Shown here piece by piece: positions 8,434-17,031 of a stretch of DNA of 34,329 nucleotides. The notes below the pieces were generated by a model. That model saw only the letters and a program-made list of their open reading frames with translations, was not told the origin of the DNA and ran no database searches. Position numbers and translations under genes: made by a program. Positions within the stretch are counted from its first letter, which is position 1; the number at the start of each line of letters is the position of its first letter. Source of the DNA: CAZIPZ01 sp964541075 (GTDB lineage: Bacteria > Acidobacteriota > Terriglobia > 20CM-2-55-15); the NCBI GenBank assembly GCA_964541075.1, contig CAZIPZ010000013.1, positions 1 to 34,329 of the forward strand, given 5' to 3'.

Positions 8434-8712
8434 ATGGTTATGAAACTCCAAGTCGAAAGCTATTCGAGCCACAAATCGGATCAGCGACCCGTCCGATTTC
8501 ATCTTGGGGAGGCCGTGCTCGAAGTGGAGTCGGTTGAGGACCAATGGTACGGGCCGGAAGCCATTTATTTTCGCGTCGTAGCCAACGATGGCAATACATA
8601 CGTCCTGTGCCATGAAGAAACGACAGATGAGTGGACCCTGGAATCGTTTCGCGCGCGAAACAGCCCGGGGCAGCACGATCCCCATTTCGACCCCCCTTCG
8701 AGCGTTCACTAG
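8434..8712 (+). CDS. Small conserved hypothetical protein
   Basis: 92 residues (90 if the ATG at 8440 is used). Soluble, mixed charge, with predicted beta strands: RPVRFHLGEAVLEVESVEDQ, YFRVVANDGNTYVLCHE and DEWTLESF. The alternation of strand and turn (LEVESV...W...YFRV...DGNTYVLxHE...WTLESF) suggests a compact beta-barrel or SH3-like fold. I recall similar short proteins as uncharacterised ORFs in Acidobacteria but cannot name a family. It has no signal peptide. It is divergent from the patatin gene and is followed within 65 bases by the DUF5916 gene on the same strand. Confidence 0.65.
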   Translation: MVMKLQVESYSSHKSDQRPVRFHLGEAVLEVESVEDQWYGPEAIYFRVVANDGNTYVLCHEETTDEWTLESFRARNSPGQHDPHFDPPSSVH

Positions 8713-8740
8713 AAGCCCCAACCGTTAGGCCTACAAATGC

Positions 8741-8769
8741 TTCAAGCCCGTGCTTTCCTCTGATAAGAT
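8741..8769 (+). promoter_or_regulatory. Candidate sigma70-like promoter for the DUF5916 gene
   Basis: TTCAAG (8741-8746), a 17-nt spacer, then TAAGAT (8764-8769; four of six consensus bases). The predicted transcription start, about 7 nt on, falls at the ATG (8777). No Shine-Dalgarno precedes that ATG, which fits a leaderless or nearly leaderless mRNA. Confidence 0.35.
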
Positions 8770-8776
8770 TCCCGCC

Positions 8777-11023
8777 ATGAAATTCCATATCATTCTCATT
8801 TTATTCGTCCTAATATCGCCTTCAGTCGGGCTTTCCGCCACACCTCAACAAAACAATGCCGATCCGGCGCCGCCTTCGAATGCAGCCGCGGGCGCAGCCG
8901 CCATCGACTATGCGACGGCGCGGTTCGACCGGATTGCGGAAGCCATTCGAATCAACGAGAAAATCACCATCGATGGAAAACTCGAGGAGCCGGCCTGGGG
9001 TGCGGCAAAGCCCGCCGCCAACTTCATTCAGTGGGAACCAGAACCCGGCGCGCCAGCCACAGCTCCGACCGAAGTCCGGATCCTATATGACGACAAGAAC
9101 CTGTACATTGGGGCAATCTGTTTTGACGGTGACATGACGCACCTTGTTGTGAACGAGCTTAAAGAAGATTTCGGCGGCACGGACAGCGACGGGCTCGCAT
9201 TCATTCTGGATACTCTGCACGACCGACGTTCCGGCTTCTTCTTCGGCACAAACCCCGTTGGAGCAAAGCGCGATTCCCAAATCACCAACGAGGAACACAA
9301 CTTCGATTGGGACGGAGTATGGGATGTTAACGTCACCCAGAACGAAAAGTCATGGATCGCCGAGTTCGTGATTCCGCTGAAAACCCTGCGCTTTTCAAGC
9401 GACCCGGCGCAGGAATGGGGATTTCAAGTCCTGCGACGATTGAGAAGAAGAAATGAAGATTCGTTCTGGTCGCCGCTGCCGCGCCGGTATCGCGTCCAAA
9501 GAGTATCCATGGCCGGGACTCTTAAGGGGATCGAAAACATCCGCCAGGGCCAGAATCTCAAAATCAAGCCATACGTCATTGGCGGTGTACAGCAAGTTCG
9601 AAGCAATAACGTTCTATCGAACAACTTCGACCGCGACGGCGGATTCGACGTGAAATATGGGCTGACCCAACAACTCACGCTGGATTTGACATATCGGACC
9701 GATTTCTCCCAGGTCGAAGTGGATCAGCAACAAGTGAATCTAACGCGCTTTAGTTTGTTTTTCCCTGAAAAGCGCGAATTCTTTTTAGAGAACTCGGGAA
9801 CATTCGCCTTCGGGCTTCCGATTCCGACTTATGCAAACGGCGGAGGCCCCAACAACACCAGGAACAATCTCATTCCCTTCTTCAGCAGGAGCATCGGCCT
9901 GTCTTCCCAGGGAACGCCCATTCCAATTATCGGCGGTACGCGGATCTCGGGCCAGGTTGGAAGCTACGACGTTGGATTCCTCGCAATGAAGACAGAAAGC
10001 CTTGGCGCCACTCCTTCCAATACCTTTGTTGTGAGCCGCGTCAAGAGGAACGTTTTCAGGAACTCCGCAATTGGGGTCCTGTGGACGAATCGTGATTCAT
10101 CCGTTTCTCGAGATTACAACCGCGTATATGGCGGCGATGCGTACTTCCGCTTCGACAGATTGGATTTCAGTTCCTACATCATGAAGAGCCAGACTCCCGG
10201 GAAGACGGGAGCGGACATGGCTCGCTTGTTTGAGGTGGGATGGCGCGATGATGACCTGTCCGTGATTGCGTCGAATCATCAGGTGCAGGCGAATTTCAAC
10301 CCGGAAGTCGGATACATCCGCAGAAAAGACACCGAGATTTCAACCGGCATTGTGTCCTGGAGGCCCCGTCCCCGTCCGAATCCTCATGTACGAAATTTCG
10401 AGTTGATGGGCACTGTCAATTACTACGAAGACGGCAGCGGCAAGAGACTCGAAACGCGGGAACATGATCTTCAATTCAGCACGTTTTTCCAAAACAGCGC
10501 CGAAGTGGAATTTCGGGGCACCCGGACATTCGATCGTCTTGAAGACGCATTCACCGTTTCACGCGTGCCAATCCCGGCGGGGGAATATTCCTACGATAAC
10601 TACTCCGTCACCTATCGTGCGGACCGAAGCCGATCCATTTCCGGACGCATCCAACTTGAAACAGGCGAATTTTGGGGAGGCCGCCGCAAGAGTCAGACGG
10701 GCGCGTTGACGCTGCGGCCCAATTATCACCTCAACATCGATGTCAACTTCACCCGGAACAAAGGCCGCCTGCCCAACGGCGCCTTCGTGTCGAATATTGT
10801 GGGTACGCGCGTGTTGTATGCGTTCACAAGCAAGGTCTTCCTGAACGCATTCGTTCAGTACGACAACAGCGCCCATCAGTTCAGCTCCAACATCCGGTTC
10901 AATATCATCCACCATCCGATGAGCGACTTGTTTGTCGTTTACAACGACCGGCGGGACACGTCGTCGAACCTTTTGCTCGAACGGGCCCTTTTGGTGAAGC
11001 TTACGCATCTCTTCAGCTTCTGA
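8777..11023 (+). CDS. DUF5916 outer-membrane protein with N-terminal CBM9-like domain
   Basis: 748 residues. The ATG at 8777 is chosen because it gives a clean Sec signal peptide (MKFHIILILFVLISPSVG); a GTG nine codons upstream would spoil it. Residues about 55-235 form a carbohydrate-binding-module-9-like domain (ITIDGKLEEPAWGAA, ILYDDKNLYIGAICFD, SWIAEFVIPLKTLRF). From about 255 to the end comes the DUF5916 region, rich in amphipathic strands (LTLDLTYRTDFSQVEVDQQQ, FFPEKREFFLENSGTF), ending in Phe (LTHLFSF), as expected for an outer-membrane barrel. The family is common in Acidobacteriota and Bacteroidota; its substrate is not known to me. The zinc-ribbon gene starts three bases after the stop, so the two are probably cotranscribed. 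Confidence 0.9.
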   Translation: MKFHIILILFVLISPSVGLSATPQQNNADPAPPSNAAAGAAAIDYATARFDRIAEAIRINEKITIDGKLEEPAWGAAKPAANFIQWEPEPGAPATAPTEVRILYDDKNLYIGAICFDGDMTHLVVNELKEDFGGTDSDGLAFILDTLHDRRSGFFFGTNPVGAKRDSQITNEEHNFDWDGVWDVNVTQNEKSWIAEFVIPLKTLRFSSDPAQEWGFQVLRRLRRRNEDSFWSPLPRRYRVQRVSMAGTLKGIENIRQGQNLKIKPYVIGGVQQVRSNNVLSNNFDRDGGFDVKYGLTQQLTLDLTYRTDFSQVEVDQQQVNLTRFSLFFPEKREFFLENSGTFAFGLPIPTYANGGGPNNTRNNLIPFFSRSIGLSSQGTPIPIIGGTRISGQVGSYDVGFLAMKTESLGATPSNTFVVSRVKRNVFRNSAIGVLWTNRDSSVSRDYNRVYGGDAYFRFDRLDFSSYIMKSQTPGKTGADMARLFEVGWRDDDLSVIASNHQVQANFNPEVGYIRRKDTEISTGIVSWRPRPRPNPHVRNFELMGTVNYYEDGSGKRLETREHDLQFSTFFQNSAEVEFRGTRTFDRLEDAFTVSRVPIPAGEYSYDNYSVTYRADRSRSISGRIQLETGEFWGGRRKSQTGALTLRPNYHLNIDVNFTRNKGRLPNGAFVSNIVGTRVLYAFTSKVFLNAFVQYDNSAHQFSSNIRFNIIHHPMSDLFVVYNDRRDTSSNLLLERALLVKLTHLFSF

Positions 11024-11026
11024 GAC

Positions 11027-11743
11027 ATGAACTGTCCAGGGTGCGGCAGTGCGATGGCGTCGATGACGCTCGATGCGCGGATGAGTCCGTCGGTTGAAAT
11101 TGATCTTTGCCGCTCTTGCCAGGCATTCTGGTTCGATCGCTACGAGAGCCTGAAGCTGTCTCCCGGATCCACATTGAAGCTGATGAAATTCATAGGCGAA
11201 AACGCAACCTCAGGCAAAGCGCTCGTTAGCGACCGTTTCCAATGCCCGCGATGCGACGGCCGCTTGAAGTTGACGCACGATCTACAGCGAAGCACGCGTT
11301 TCAGTTATTGGAGATGTGAAAAGGAACACGGAAAGTTCATCAGGTTTTTCGAGTTTCTTCGCGAGAAGAACTTCATCCGCCCCTTGTCGCCGAAGCAGAT
11401 CGAGGAATTGCGGCAGCATGTCCAAACCGTTAATTGCTCGAACTGCGGAGCACCTATCGATCTCGTCGCCGCTTCTGCCTGCTCTCACTGCGGGTCGCCC
11501 GTTTCAATGCTGGATATGAATCAGCCGCAGGAATTGTTGAAGCAGCTCAAACAGGCTACTGAACCTGATCCCGTTGCACTTCAGTCATTGCCGTTCGACT
11601 TAGCGATGGCGAGACGCCATGTGGACATTTCGTTCCAAGGCCTGGAATCCAGCCCGCAATGGTGGGATGACGCAGCTTCGTCCGGCCTTGTTCAGGCGGG
11701 CCTCACCGCGATCGCGCGGTGGCTCAAGAAATTCGAGGTCTAA
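11027..11743 (+). CDS. Zinc-ribbon protein (TFIIB-type zinc finger, multiple Cys pairs)
   Basis: 238 residues, cytoplasmic. Several CxxC knuckles are visible: C3/C6 (CPGC) with CRSC, then CPRC with the WRCEKEHG segment, then CSNC with CSHC near the middle. These make about three zinc ribbons. The first has the CPxCxxxM...DxCxxCxxxWFD pattern of zf-TFIIB proteins. The C-terminal part (from about 160) is helical, with WWDDAASSGLVQAGLTAIARWL near the end. The start lies three bases past the DUF5916 stop. It is convergent with the SPFH gene, 4 bases away. In some bacteria zinc ribbons and SPFH domains occur in one polypeptide or side by side, so a functional link with the neighbour is possible. 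Confidence 0.75.
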   Translation: MNCPGCGSAMASMTLDARMSPSVEIDLCRSCQAFWFDRYESLKLSPGSTLKLMKFIGENATSGKALVSDRFQCPRCDGRLKLTHDLQRSTRFSYWRCEKEHGKFIRFFEFLREKNFIRPLSPKQIEELRQHVQTVNCSNCGAPIDLVAASACSHCGSPVSMLDMNQPQELLKQLKQATEPDPVALQSLPFDLAMARRHVDISFQGLESSPQWWDDAASSGLVQAGLTAIARWLKKFEV

Positions 11744-11747
11744 TTCC

Positions 11748-12755
11748 TCACTTCATAAACTCGGCGAGGTGAGCGCGGGTGAGCCGCCACTGCGCGCCAA
11801 TTTTCTTTCCCTTTAAGTCGCCGGACTCGAGGCTCGCGATGACATCCTGTTCGGCGACGCCAAGAAGTTTAGCAGCCTCTGCGGGGCTGAGGGTTTCGGG
11901 GAACGACCCAGACGACGGATTCATCATTTGCTGAGCCATCGCCATCCCGACCGCGAGTTCAGCACCAAGTCCAGCTGCACCGGGGCCGCCCTTTCCAAAA
12001 CCTTCCGCAATTTGATACTTCACAAAATCATTCAAGTTTCCGATAACCGACATGCTTGAACGCTTGTCGACAGCCTGCTCCACTTCCGGAGGTGCGGATA
12101 TGTTCTCAACCACGAACGTCGGCGCTTCCACGCCGTACTTTTCCCTGAGCGGCGGATTGATCAAAGGCAGCAAGGCGGCGCCGAGCTCCTGGTAACGCGT
12201 CGCAATGTCCAGCACGGGAATCTTGCTCTTCGCGAGCGCTTCGCTGAAAGCGCTAACGATGCGGGAACGCATAACGTCGGCGAACTCGTTCAGGAGGAAG
12301 TGCGCGTCGGCGCCGGCCACCTCCTTCAAGAAGCGCGCCGGTTCCACAATCCGGACATCATAAACGCCGAAAGCTCTCAGCCGGATCACGCCGAAATCAG
12401 GGTCTCTCACCATGACGGGGTTTGATGTGCCCCACTTGTTGCCCGTCAGCAGACGCGTCGTGACGAAATAGACGTCCGCCTTGAACGGAGATTCGAAGCC
12501 GTACTTCCACCCTTTAAGAGTTGAGAGCACTGGAATGTTATCGCTCATGAGGCGGTGCTTGCCCGGCCCAAAGGCATCTCCAAACTGGCCGAGATAGACA
12601 AACTGGGCAATCTGCGACTCGCGAACAATGAGCTGCGCGCCCTGCTTGATTTCGCGATCCTGATCAGGAAACCGATAGGATAGGGTGTCTCGCGTATCGT
12701 CCGACCATTCGATGATTTCGAGCAGCTCGCTCTTGATGAAGTCCATCAGTCCCAT
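11748..12755 (-). CDS. SPFH-domain protein (YdjI-like) with C-terminal excisionase-type HTH
   Basis: 335 residues. The ATG at 12755 is preceded by TGGAGGG. Residues about 20-235 match the SPFH/virion-core-like family: GAQLIVRESQIAQFVYLGQ, PGKHRLMSDNIPVLSTLKGW, VYFVTTRLLTGNKWGTSNPV and VENISAPPEVEQAVDKRSS. A glycine/alanine-rich linker with GLGAELAVGMAMAQQMM covers about 240-285. The last 50 residues (LSPAEAAKLLGVAEQDVIAS ... KIGAQWRLTRAHLAEFMK) are a MerR/excisionase-like winged helix-turn-helix. SPFH proteins form membrane-associated oligomers, and the B. subtilis YdjI type carries a zinc ribbon at this end instead. The HTH may bind DNA or act as a protein-binding domain. No signal peptide. 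Confidence 0.85.
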   Translation of the reverse strand: MGLMDFIKSELLEIIEWSDDTRDTLSYRFPDQDREIKQGAQLIVRESQIAQFVYLGQFGDAFGPGKHRLMSDNIPVLSTLKGWKYGFESPFKADVYFVTTRLLTGNKWGTSNPVMVRDPDFGVIRLRAFGVYDVRIVEPARFLKEVAGADAHFLLNEFADVMRSRIVSAFSEALAKSKIPVLDIATRYQELGAALLPLINPPLREKYGVEAPTFVVENISAPPEVEQAVDKRSSMSVIGNLNDFVKYQIAEGFGKGGPGAAGLGAELAVGMAMAQQMMNPSSGSFPETLSPAEAAKLLGVAEQDVIASLESGDLKGKKIGAQWRLTRAHLAEFMK

Positions 12756-12847
12756 AAGCCCTCCAGCATTGCTCGGCCTTTCTTCTTTAGCTTCAGCTAC
12801 GTTGCGGTCGCGGCTATATTAGATCACCTGAGCGCGAGATGTAGGAT

Positions 12848-13345
12848 ATGAAGGAAAATGGAAAAAATGGAACGGCGCCGAAGCCAAGCCGGCCGCACAT
12901 ACCCGGCTACGGCATCGACGAAAAGGATCTGTCGAGCGTCCTACCCTGGCGTTGGGCCGAACGAAGACTTCAAAAGACTCAAAACTACTTTCTGGCGACC
13001 GTTCGAAGCGATGGAAGACCGCACGTTATGCCGGTGTGGGGAGTTTGGGTGGACAATTGTTTCTATTTCAGCACGGGACGAAAATCAGTGAAGAGGCGCA
13101 ATCTGAAGAATAATCCCAATTGCGTCGTTTGTGCAGGTGAAGCCAAAGCAACAGTGTTGGTGGAAGGCCGTGCATCCCAGGTCAGAAGCAACCCGGTCTT
13201 GAAGAAATTTGCAAAAGCTTACATCGCTAAATACGCTATTGACCCTTTGTCGATGAAAGAACCCATCTTCACACTCAAACCCCGAGTCGCATTCGGCCAA
13301 ATCGAAAAAACGTTTGTGAAGACGGCGACGCGTTGGCTGTTTTGA
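12848..13345 (+). CDS. PPOX-family flavin/F420-binding split-barrel protein
   Basis: 165 residues. The core YFLATVRSDGRPHVMPVWGV ... CFYFSTGRKSVKRRNLKNNP ... VLVEGRASQV is the pyridoxamine 5'-phosphate oxidase-like split barrel, in the F420/FMN-dependent subgroup (PxxxPVWxxW/Vxxxxxxxx(T/S)GxxSxKxxN). It should bind FMN or F420 and act as an oxidoreductase on a small substrate; the substrate is unknown. The Shine-Dalgarno is weak (AGGA only 2 nt from the ATG). The gene is divergent from the SPFH gene, with 92 bases between. C-terminal KTATRWLF matches the family end, so it is full length. Confidence 0.85.
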   Translation: MKENGKNGTAPKPSRPHIPGYGIDEKDLSSVLPWRWAERRLQKTQNYFLATVRSDGRPHVMPVWGVWVDNCFYFSTGRKSVKRRNLKNNPNCVVCAGEAKATVLVEGRASQVRSNPVLKKFAKAYIAKYAIDPLSMKEPIFTLKPRVAFGQIEKTFVKTATRWLF

Positions 13346-13441
13346 TTTTTGCGGACCAAAGCCCGTCGGGTTGCCGCCCAGGGGTTGCATTCGTTGCAGT
13401 CGACAAGTCGGATCGACTACTGCGGCTGTTCCTCTTCACGC

Positions 13442-13852
13442 TCACGCACACGGTTTTCGAAGTGCCCGAGTTGGTTTGTCGATTCCGAAGGTGTATATGG
13501 CTCTTAGCAAACCTTGCCGTCCGTTCTCAGAAAGTTGGTCTTCCCTTTTCCAGACTTGGTTTGCCGTTTTGAAGAGTGCTTCTCCCATTTCAACGGTTCG
13601 TATTCCCGCCTCGAGAGTACCGCTGCCAGGTTTTGTTAAGCTGGATTTCCACCTTTTAAAGTTTAGTCGCCTGTTCAAGATGTCTTTCTTCTTTTCGAAC
13701 ACTCAGCGCGCGGAGCTTGAAACATCGTCGGACGTTTGCCGGAGTCTGTCAGCCGTTTCGCAAAATGGAATGCGGATATCCGAATGTTCGCCGGCCATTT
13801 TTCAAAACCACTGTGCTTACAAGTTTCAACGACGCTCCAGTTTTTCATCTCA
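13442..13852. repeat. Degenerate 21-bp tandem repeat array (about 17-19 units), T-rich on the plus strand
   Basis: The stretch divides into successive units of 20-23 bases, mostly exactly 21. Unit starts include 13442, 13471, 13492, 13514, 13535, 13556, 13577, 13597, 13618, 13641, 13662, 13683, 13703, 13725, 13745, 13766 and 13787; two weaker units start at 13811 and 13832. Each unit opens with TTGG or T-C, carries CC near position 9-10, a TTT(T) run at about 12-15 and ends AAG/GAG. An 8-base insertion (13463-13470) breaks the phase after the first unit. Individual units differ at many positions. Because 21 is divisible by 3, frames stay open on both strands here; I regard these ORFs as by-products. 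The region is visibly lower in GC than its flanks. Confidence 0.75.
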
Positions 13853-14035
13853 CTTTTGGCAAGAACATTCTCTTTGTGTAAGCCCGCCATAAGCGAATGA
13901 AATCTCACGGACTCAAAAACTTAAAGAGATCCGCCACCTAAGCAACTTGTCCGAGGTTGGGACATTTTTGATGAAAGAAATTTGATAGTGCTACTTTCGT
14001 TCCGGGCTCGCTTTCGCTTCTTCGCGCTTCGTTTC
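13853..14035. other. Non-coding upstream region of the module
   Basis: Between the repeat array and the promoter. I see no gene, tRNA or clear terminator here. It is rich in TTC/CTT on the plus strand around 13995-14035. Confidence 0.5.
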
Positions 14036-14064
14036 TTGACAGGTTTCTCGCTGACAGATAAATT
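14036..14064 (+). promoter_or_regulatory. Strong sigma70-like promoter for the first TonB-dependent receptor
   Basis: A perfect TTGACA (14036-14041), a 17-nt spacer and TAAATT (14059-14064; four of six consensus bases). The predicted start is near 14071, giving a leader of about 65 nt before the ATG at 14137. Confidence 0.55.
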
Positions 14065-14136
14065 GCATTTCGCTTACCTCTTTTTGAAACACTTGAAGTT
14101 GGGGTTCCCCCGCCCCTGGGATGATTGGAGGCTACG

Positions 14137-17016
14137 ATGGAAACTACGTTTCGTTGGTTTTTAGTGTGTCTGCTGCTTTTGGTGGCATTTGCAGCTCCTT
14201 TGCAGGCGCAAGAAGGATCGAGCACAATAACCGGCCGCGTCGCAGACACAACCGGCGCGGTTATTCCCGGCGTCAACATCAGTCTCACAAGTACTGCGCT
14301 GATGGGCGCCCGCGACATGATCACGGACGAGCGTGGAGTATACCGATTCAATCTGCTCCCTCCCGGGATGTATGCACTCAAATTTGAATTACCTGGGTTC
14401 AAGACTCTTATACGTGAAGAGATCCGGTTGACTGCGGGATTCACGGCGACGATCAACATCGATATGGAAGTTGCGACCCAAGCGGAAACGGTGACCGTCA
14501 CCGGCCAGTCGCCCGTCGTCGACTTGCAGAGCGCCGCCGTTTCGGTGAACTTCACCCAGGATCTTCTGAGAGATATTCCCAGCGGCCGAGATCTTTGGTC
14601 GACGCTCGGGCAGACTCCCGGAATCATGATGAGAAAATTCGATGTCGGTGGAAGCCAGGCCGGCCAGACCAGCGGCTTCCGCACATATGGCACCGACGGT
14701 CAGGACTACACGGCGCTTGACGGCGTCCGATACAACGCCGCTTATTTGGACTACGGAGCGCAGGAAGAAATGCAGGTGGTTACGGCGAGCAAAGGCGCAG
14801 ACCTCCGGACAGCGGGCACGTATGTCAATTCAGTTGTCAAGAGCGGGAGTAACGACATTCACGGGATGGTTTATGCGGCGGTGTCGCCGAGCTCACTTCA
14901 GGGATCAAACCTGACCGACAGACTGAAGGCATTCGGCCTGACGTCCACCAACAGAATCTCGACATTCACCGACACGAATGGAAACGTCGGCGGTCCCTTG
15001 AAGCAGGATAGATTCTGGTGGTTTCTCTCCCTGCGTGACAACTACATCGGAGTGAAGTCTCCGGGCTTCAAAAAGGGCGGCTGTACGACCGCAATGGCTT
15101 GCACAGGCCAGCCTCAGGGAACATATGTGAACGACAACCCTTCGAACGAGGACGGGTCGTTCTATACGCGTCTCGACAACGTCACAATGAAACTGAACGG
15201 CCAGATCAATTCCAAGAACCAGTTCTCTGCTTTGGGAAACTTTGCAGACAAACGGCAGCCTTTCCGCGGCGGAAATGGCGCCTCGGCGGGATTCTTCAAC
15301 ACGGACTCGGTTGCACGTCAAACCTACCCCACACTGTTGCACAAGGTGCAGGTGACCTCCGTCATCAACAACCACATCACTCTGGACAACTCACTCAACC
15401 GCATGGGTTATCACTGGCCAAACGATCGGCGCGTTGACGAATTCAGCCGGAGGGATCTGGACACGCTCCAGGTTCGTGGAGGGTTTTCGGGCGAGGGCAC
15501 AGGATTTTCCCTTAGCCCGCCGAATACGAGAGATCCGGCGATCTGGCATTACAACACCAACCTGTCGATGCTGACGGACAAATTCATCACGGGCAGCCAC
15601 GATATGAAAGTCGGATACATGTGGAAGTACGTGCGGGACAAGAGATCCATCAACGGAACCATCGGGCAGGTCGTCCTGTATTATCGCGGTGGTTTCAGAA
15701 CTCCGCAGTTCATTGAAACATTGGATGCGCCTTTCTCCATCGAAAGCTCATTGAAGGAGCATTCAGTGTACTTCAACGATTCCTGGAGAGTGACTCCCAA
15801 GCTCACGCTGAACCTTGGATTCCGGTTTGACCGCGCCATGCCGTACTACCCAAGACAGGAGAAAACCGGCCAAGGTCCATTCCAGGCCAAGCAGGTTGTC
15901 GAGCGCCGCAACCTGGCCACGATGAACGGTCCGGTGCCGCGTGTATCTTTGATATACGACGTATTCGGGAATGGACGAACAGCGTTCAAAGCGAGTTATG
16001 GCCGTTACACGTATGAAGCCGGCGGAGCGACAGGCAGCGACTTATCCACAGAAGTCAACCCCATGACCTTGACGGTGACGCGATACGACTGGGATGGAAC
16101 CCTGCCGTTTAGTCCAATCGGCAAGACTCCGGTCCAAGTGACCGGCGGACGCGATCGCGATTTTGATCCGAATTTGAAATTTCCTTACATCGAGGAGTTC
16201 ACCGCCGGCGTCGATCAGGAACTTATGACTGACGTTTCGTTGCGGCTCAATGTGGTCAGAAAGTTCGATCAGAATAAGTGGGAATTCATGAACACGGCGA
16301 TTCCCTACGACGCCTACAACATTCCGGTAAACGGCGTGGACCCGGGCCGGGATGGCATAGCAGGCAACAGCGACGATCAGACGAGACTTCTCTATAGCCT
16401 CCAACCCGCATTCGTCGGAAGGCGGAAGGACGTCATCCGAAACAATAACGCTCTCGATAACGCCAATACGGCTCTTGAAGCGACGTTAATCAAACGCCTT
16501 TCGAACAAATGGCAAATGATTACCGGTTGGAGCTACCTGCACCGCAAGGTTTGGTCGGGCGCACTGATTTCCACCGACGCCACCGGCATTCCACAGGACC
16601 CGAACAACCTCCGGTTCAATACGGGTGAAAACTTCAATGCCTGGACGTACAAGATCATGGGAACCTATCAGGCGCCTTTCGGTCTTTCCGTATCAGGAGT
16701 GTTTCGCGGCGCGAAGGGTGAAGCTTACGGACGCCGATGGAACAGCCCCAGGCTGAACCAAGGCGTGCAGGCCCTGACGGTGGAACCGATTGGAACGTTC
16801 TTCATGGACACGATCAAACTTGTCGACTTCCGCGCCGAGAAGACTTTCACAGTTTCTGAACGTTGGGGGAAAGTGGGCGTGATGGTGGATATCTTTAACG
16901 CTCTAAACTCGGCGGCAGTGACGGGAATCAACAATCTGACGGGCTCAGCCTTCCAACGGCCGACTCAGACCGTTGAACCGCGCATTGCGCGCGTCGGAAT
17001 ACGATACACCTATTAG
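14137..17016 (+). CDS. Oar-like TonB-dependent receptor, module copy A, first paralogue
   Basis: 959 residues. The ATG at 14137 is chosen over a TTG at 14125 because TTGGAGG (14125-14131) is its ribosome-binding site. Signal peptide 1-25 (ending LQAQ). Residues about 28-110 are a carboxypeptidase-regulatory-like/Cna-B-like domain (ITGRVADTTGAVIPGVNISL ... YRFNLLPPGMYALKFELPGF). The plug domain follows at about 115-250 (VTVTGQSPVVDLQS, then GFRTYGTDGQ, LDGVRYNAAYLDYG, QVVTASKGAD and SGSNDIHGMVY). The remainder is a 22-strand-type barrel ending IRYTY. Such proteins import or display large ligands at the outer membrane using TonB energy, or act as adhesin-like Oar proteins. No TonB box was identified with confidence. 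The tandem partner at 17188 is a close paralogue. Confidence 0.9.
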   Translation: METTFRWFLVCLLLLVAFAAPLQAQEGSSTITGRVADTTGAVIPGVNISLTSTALMGARDMITDERGVYRFNLLPPGMYALKFELPGFKTLIREEIRLTAGFTATINIDMEVATQAETVTVTGQSPVVDLQSAAVSVNFTQDLLRDIPSGRDLWSTLGQTPGIMMRKFDVGGSQAGQTSGFRTYGTDGQDYTALDGVRYNAAYLDYGAQEEMQVVTASKGADLRTAGTYVNSVVKSGSNDIHGMVYAAVSPSSLQGSNLTDRLKAFGLTSTNRISTFTDTNGNVGGPLKQDRFWWFLSLRDNYIGVKSPGFKKGGCTTAMACTGQPQGTYVNDNPSNEDGSFYTRLDNVTMKLNGQINSKNQFSALGNFADKRQPFRGGNGASAGFFNTDSVARQTYPTLLHKVQVTSVINNHITLDNSLNRMGYHWPNDRRVDEFSRRDLDTLQVRGGFSGEGTGFSLSPPNTRDPAIWHYNTNLSMLTDKFITGSHDMKVGYMWKYVRDKRSINGTIGQVVLYYRGGFRTPQFIETLDAPFSIESSLKEHSVYFNDSWRVTPKLTLNLGFRFDRAMPYYPRQEKTGQGPFQAKQVVERRNLATMNGPVPRVSLIYDVFGNGRTAFKASYGRYTYEAGGATGSDLSTEVNPMTLTVTRYDWDGTLPFSPIGKTPVQVTGGRDRDFDPNLKFPYIEEFTAGVDQELMTDVSLRLNVVRKFDQNKWEFMNTAIPYDAYNIPVNGVDPGRDGIAGNSDDQTRLLYSLQPAFVGRRKDVIRNNNALDNANTALEATLIKRLSNKWQMITGWSYLHRKVWSGALISTDATGIPQDPNNLRFNTGENFNAWTYKIMGTYQAPFGLSVSGVFRGAKGEAYGRRWNSPRLNQGVQALTVEPIGTFFMDTIKLVDFRAEKTFTVSERWGKVGVMVDIFNALNSAAVTGINNLTGSAFQRPTQTVEPRIARVGIRYTY

Positions 17017-17031
17017 TCGCCTCGTTAAAGC

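Noticed and set aside
13442..13852. A CRISPR array
   Set aside because: The units are contiguous and degenerate, with no alternation of identical repeats and unique spacers, and no cas genes are nearby.
13371..13892. A 173-residue plus-strand open frame, and overlapping 86- and 77-residue minus-strand frames, in the gap before the first receptor
   Set aside because: They run through the 21-bp repeat array, whose period is a multiple of three and so keeps frames open on both strands. Composition is unlike the neighbouring proteins, and none has a convincing ribosome-binding site or family signature.
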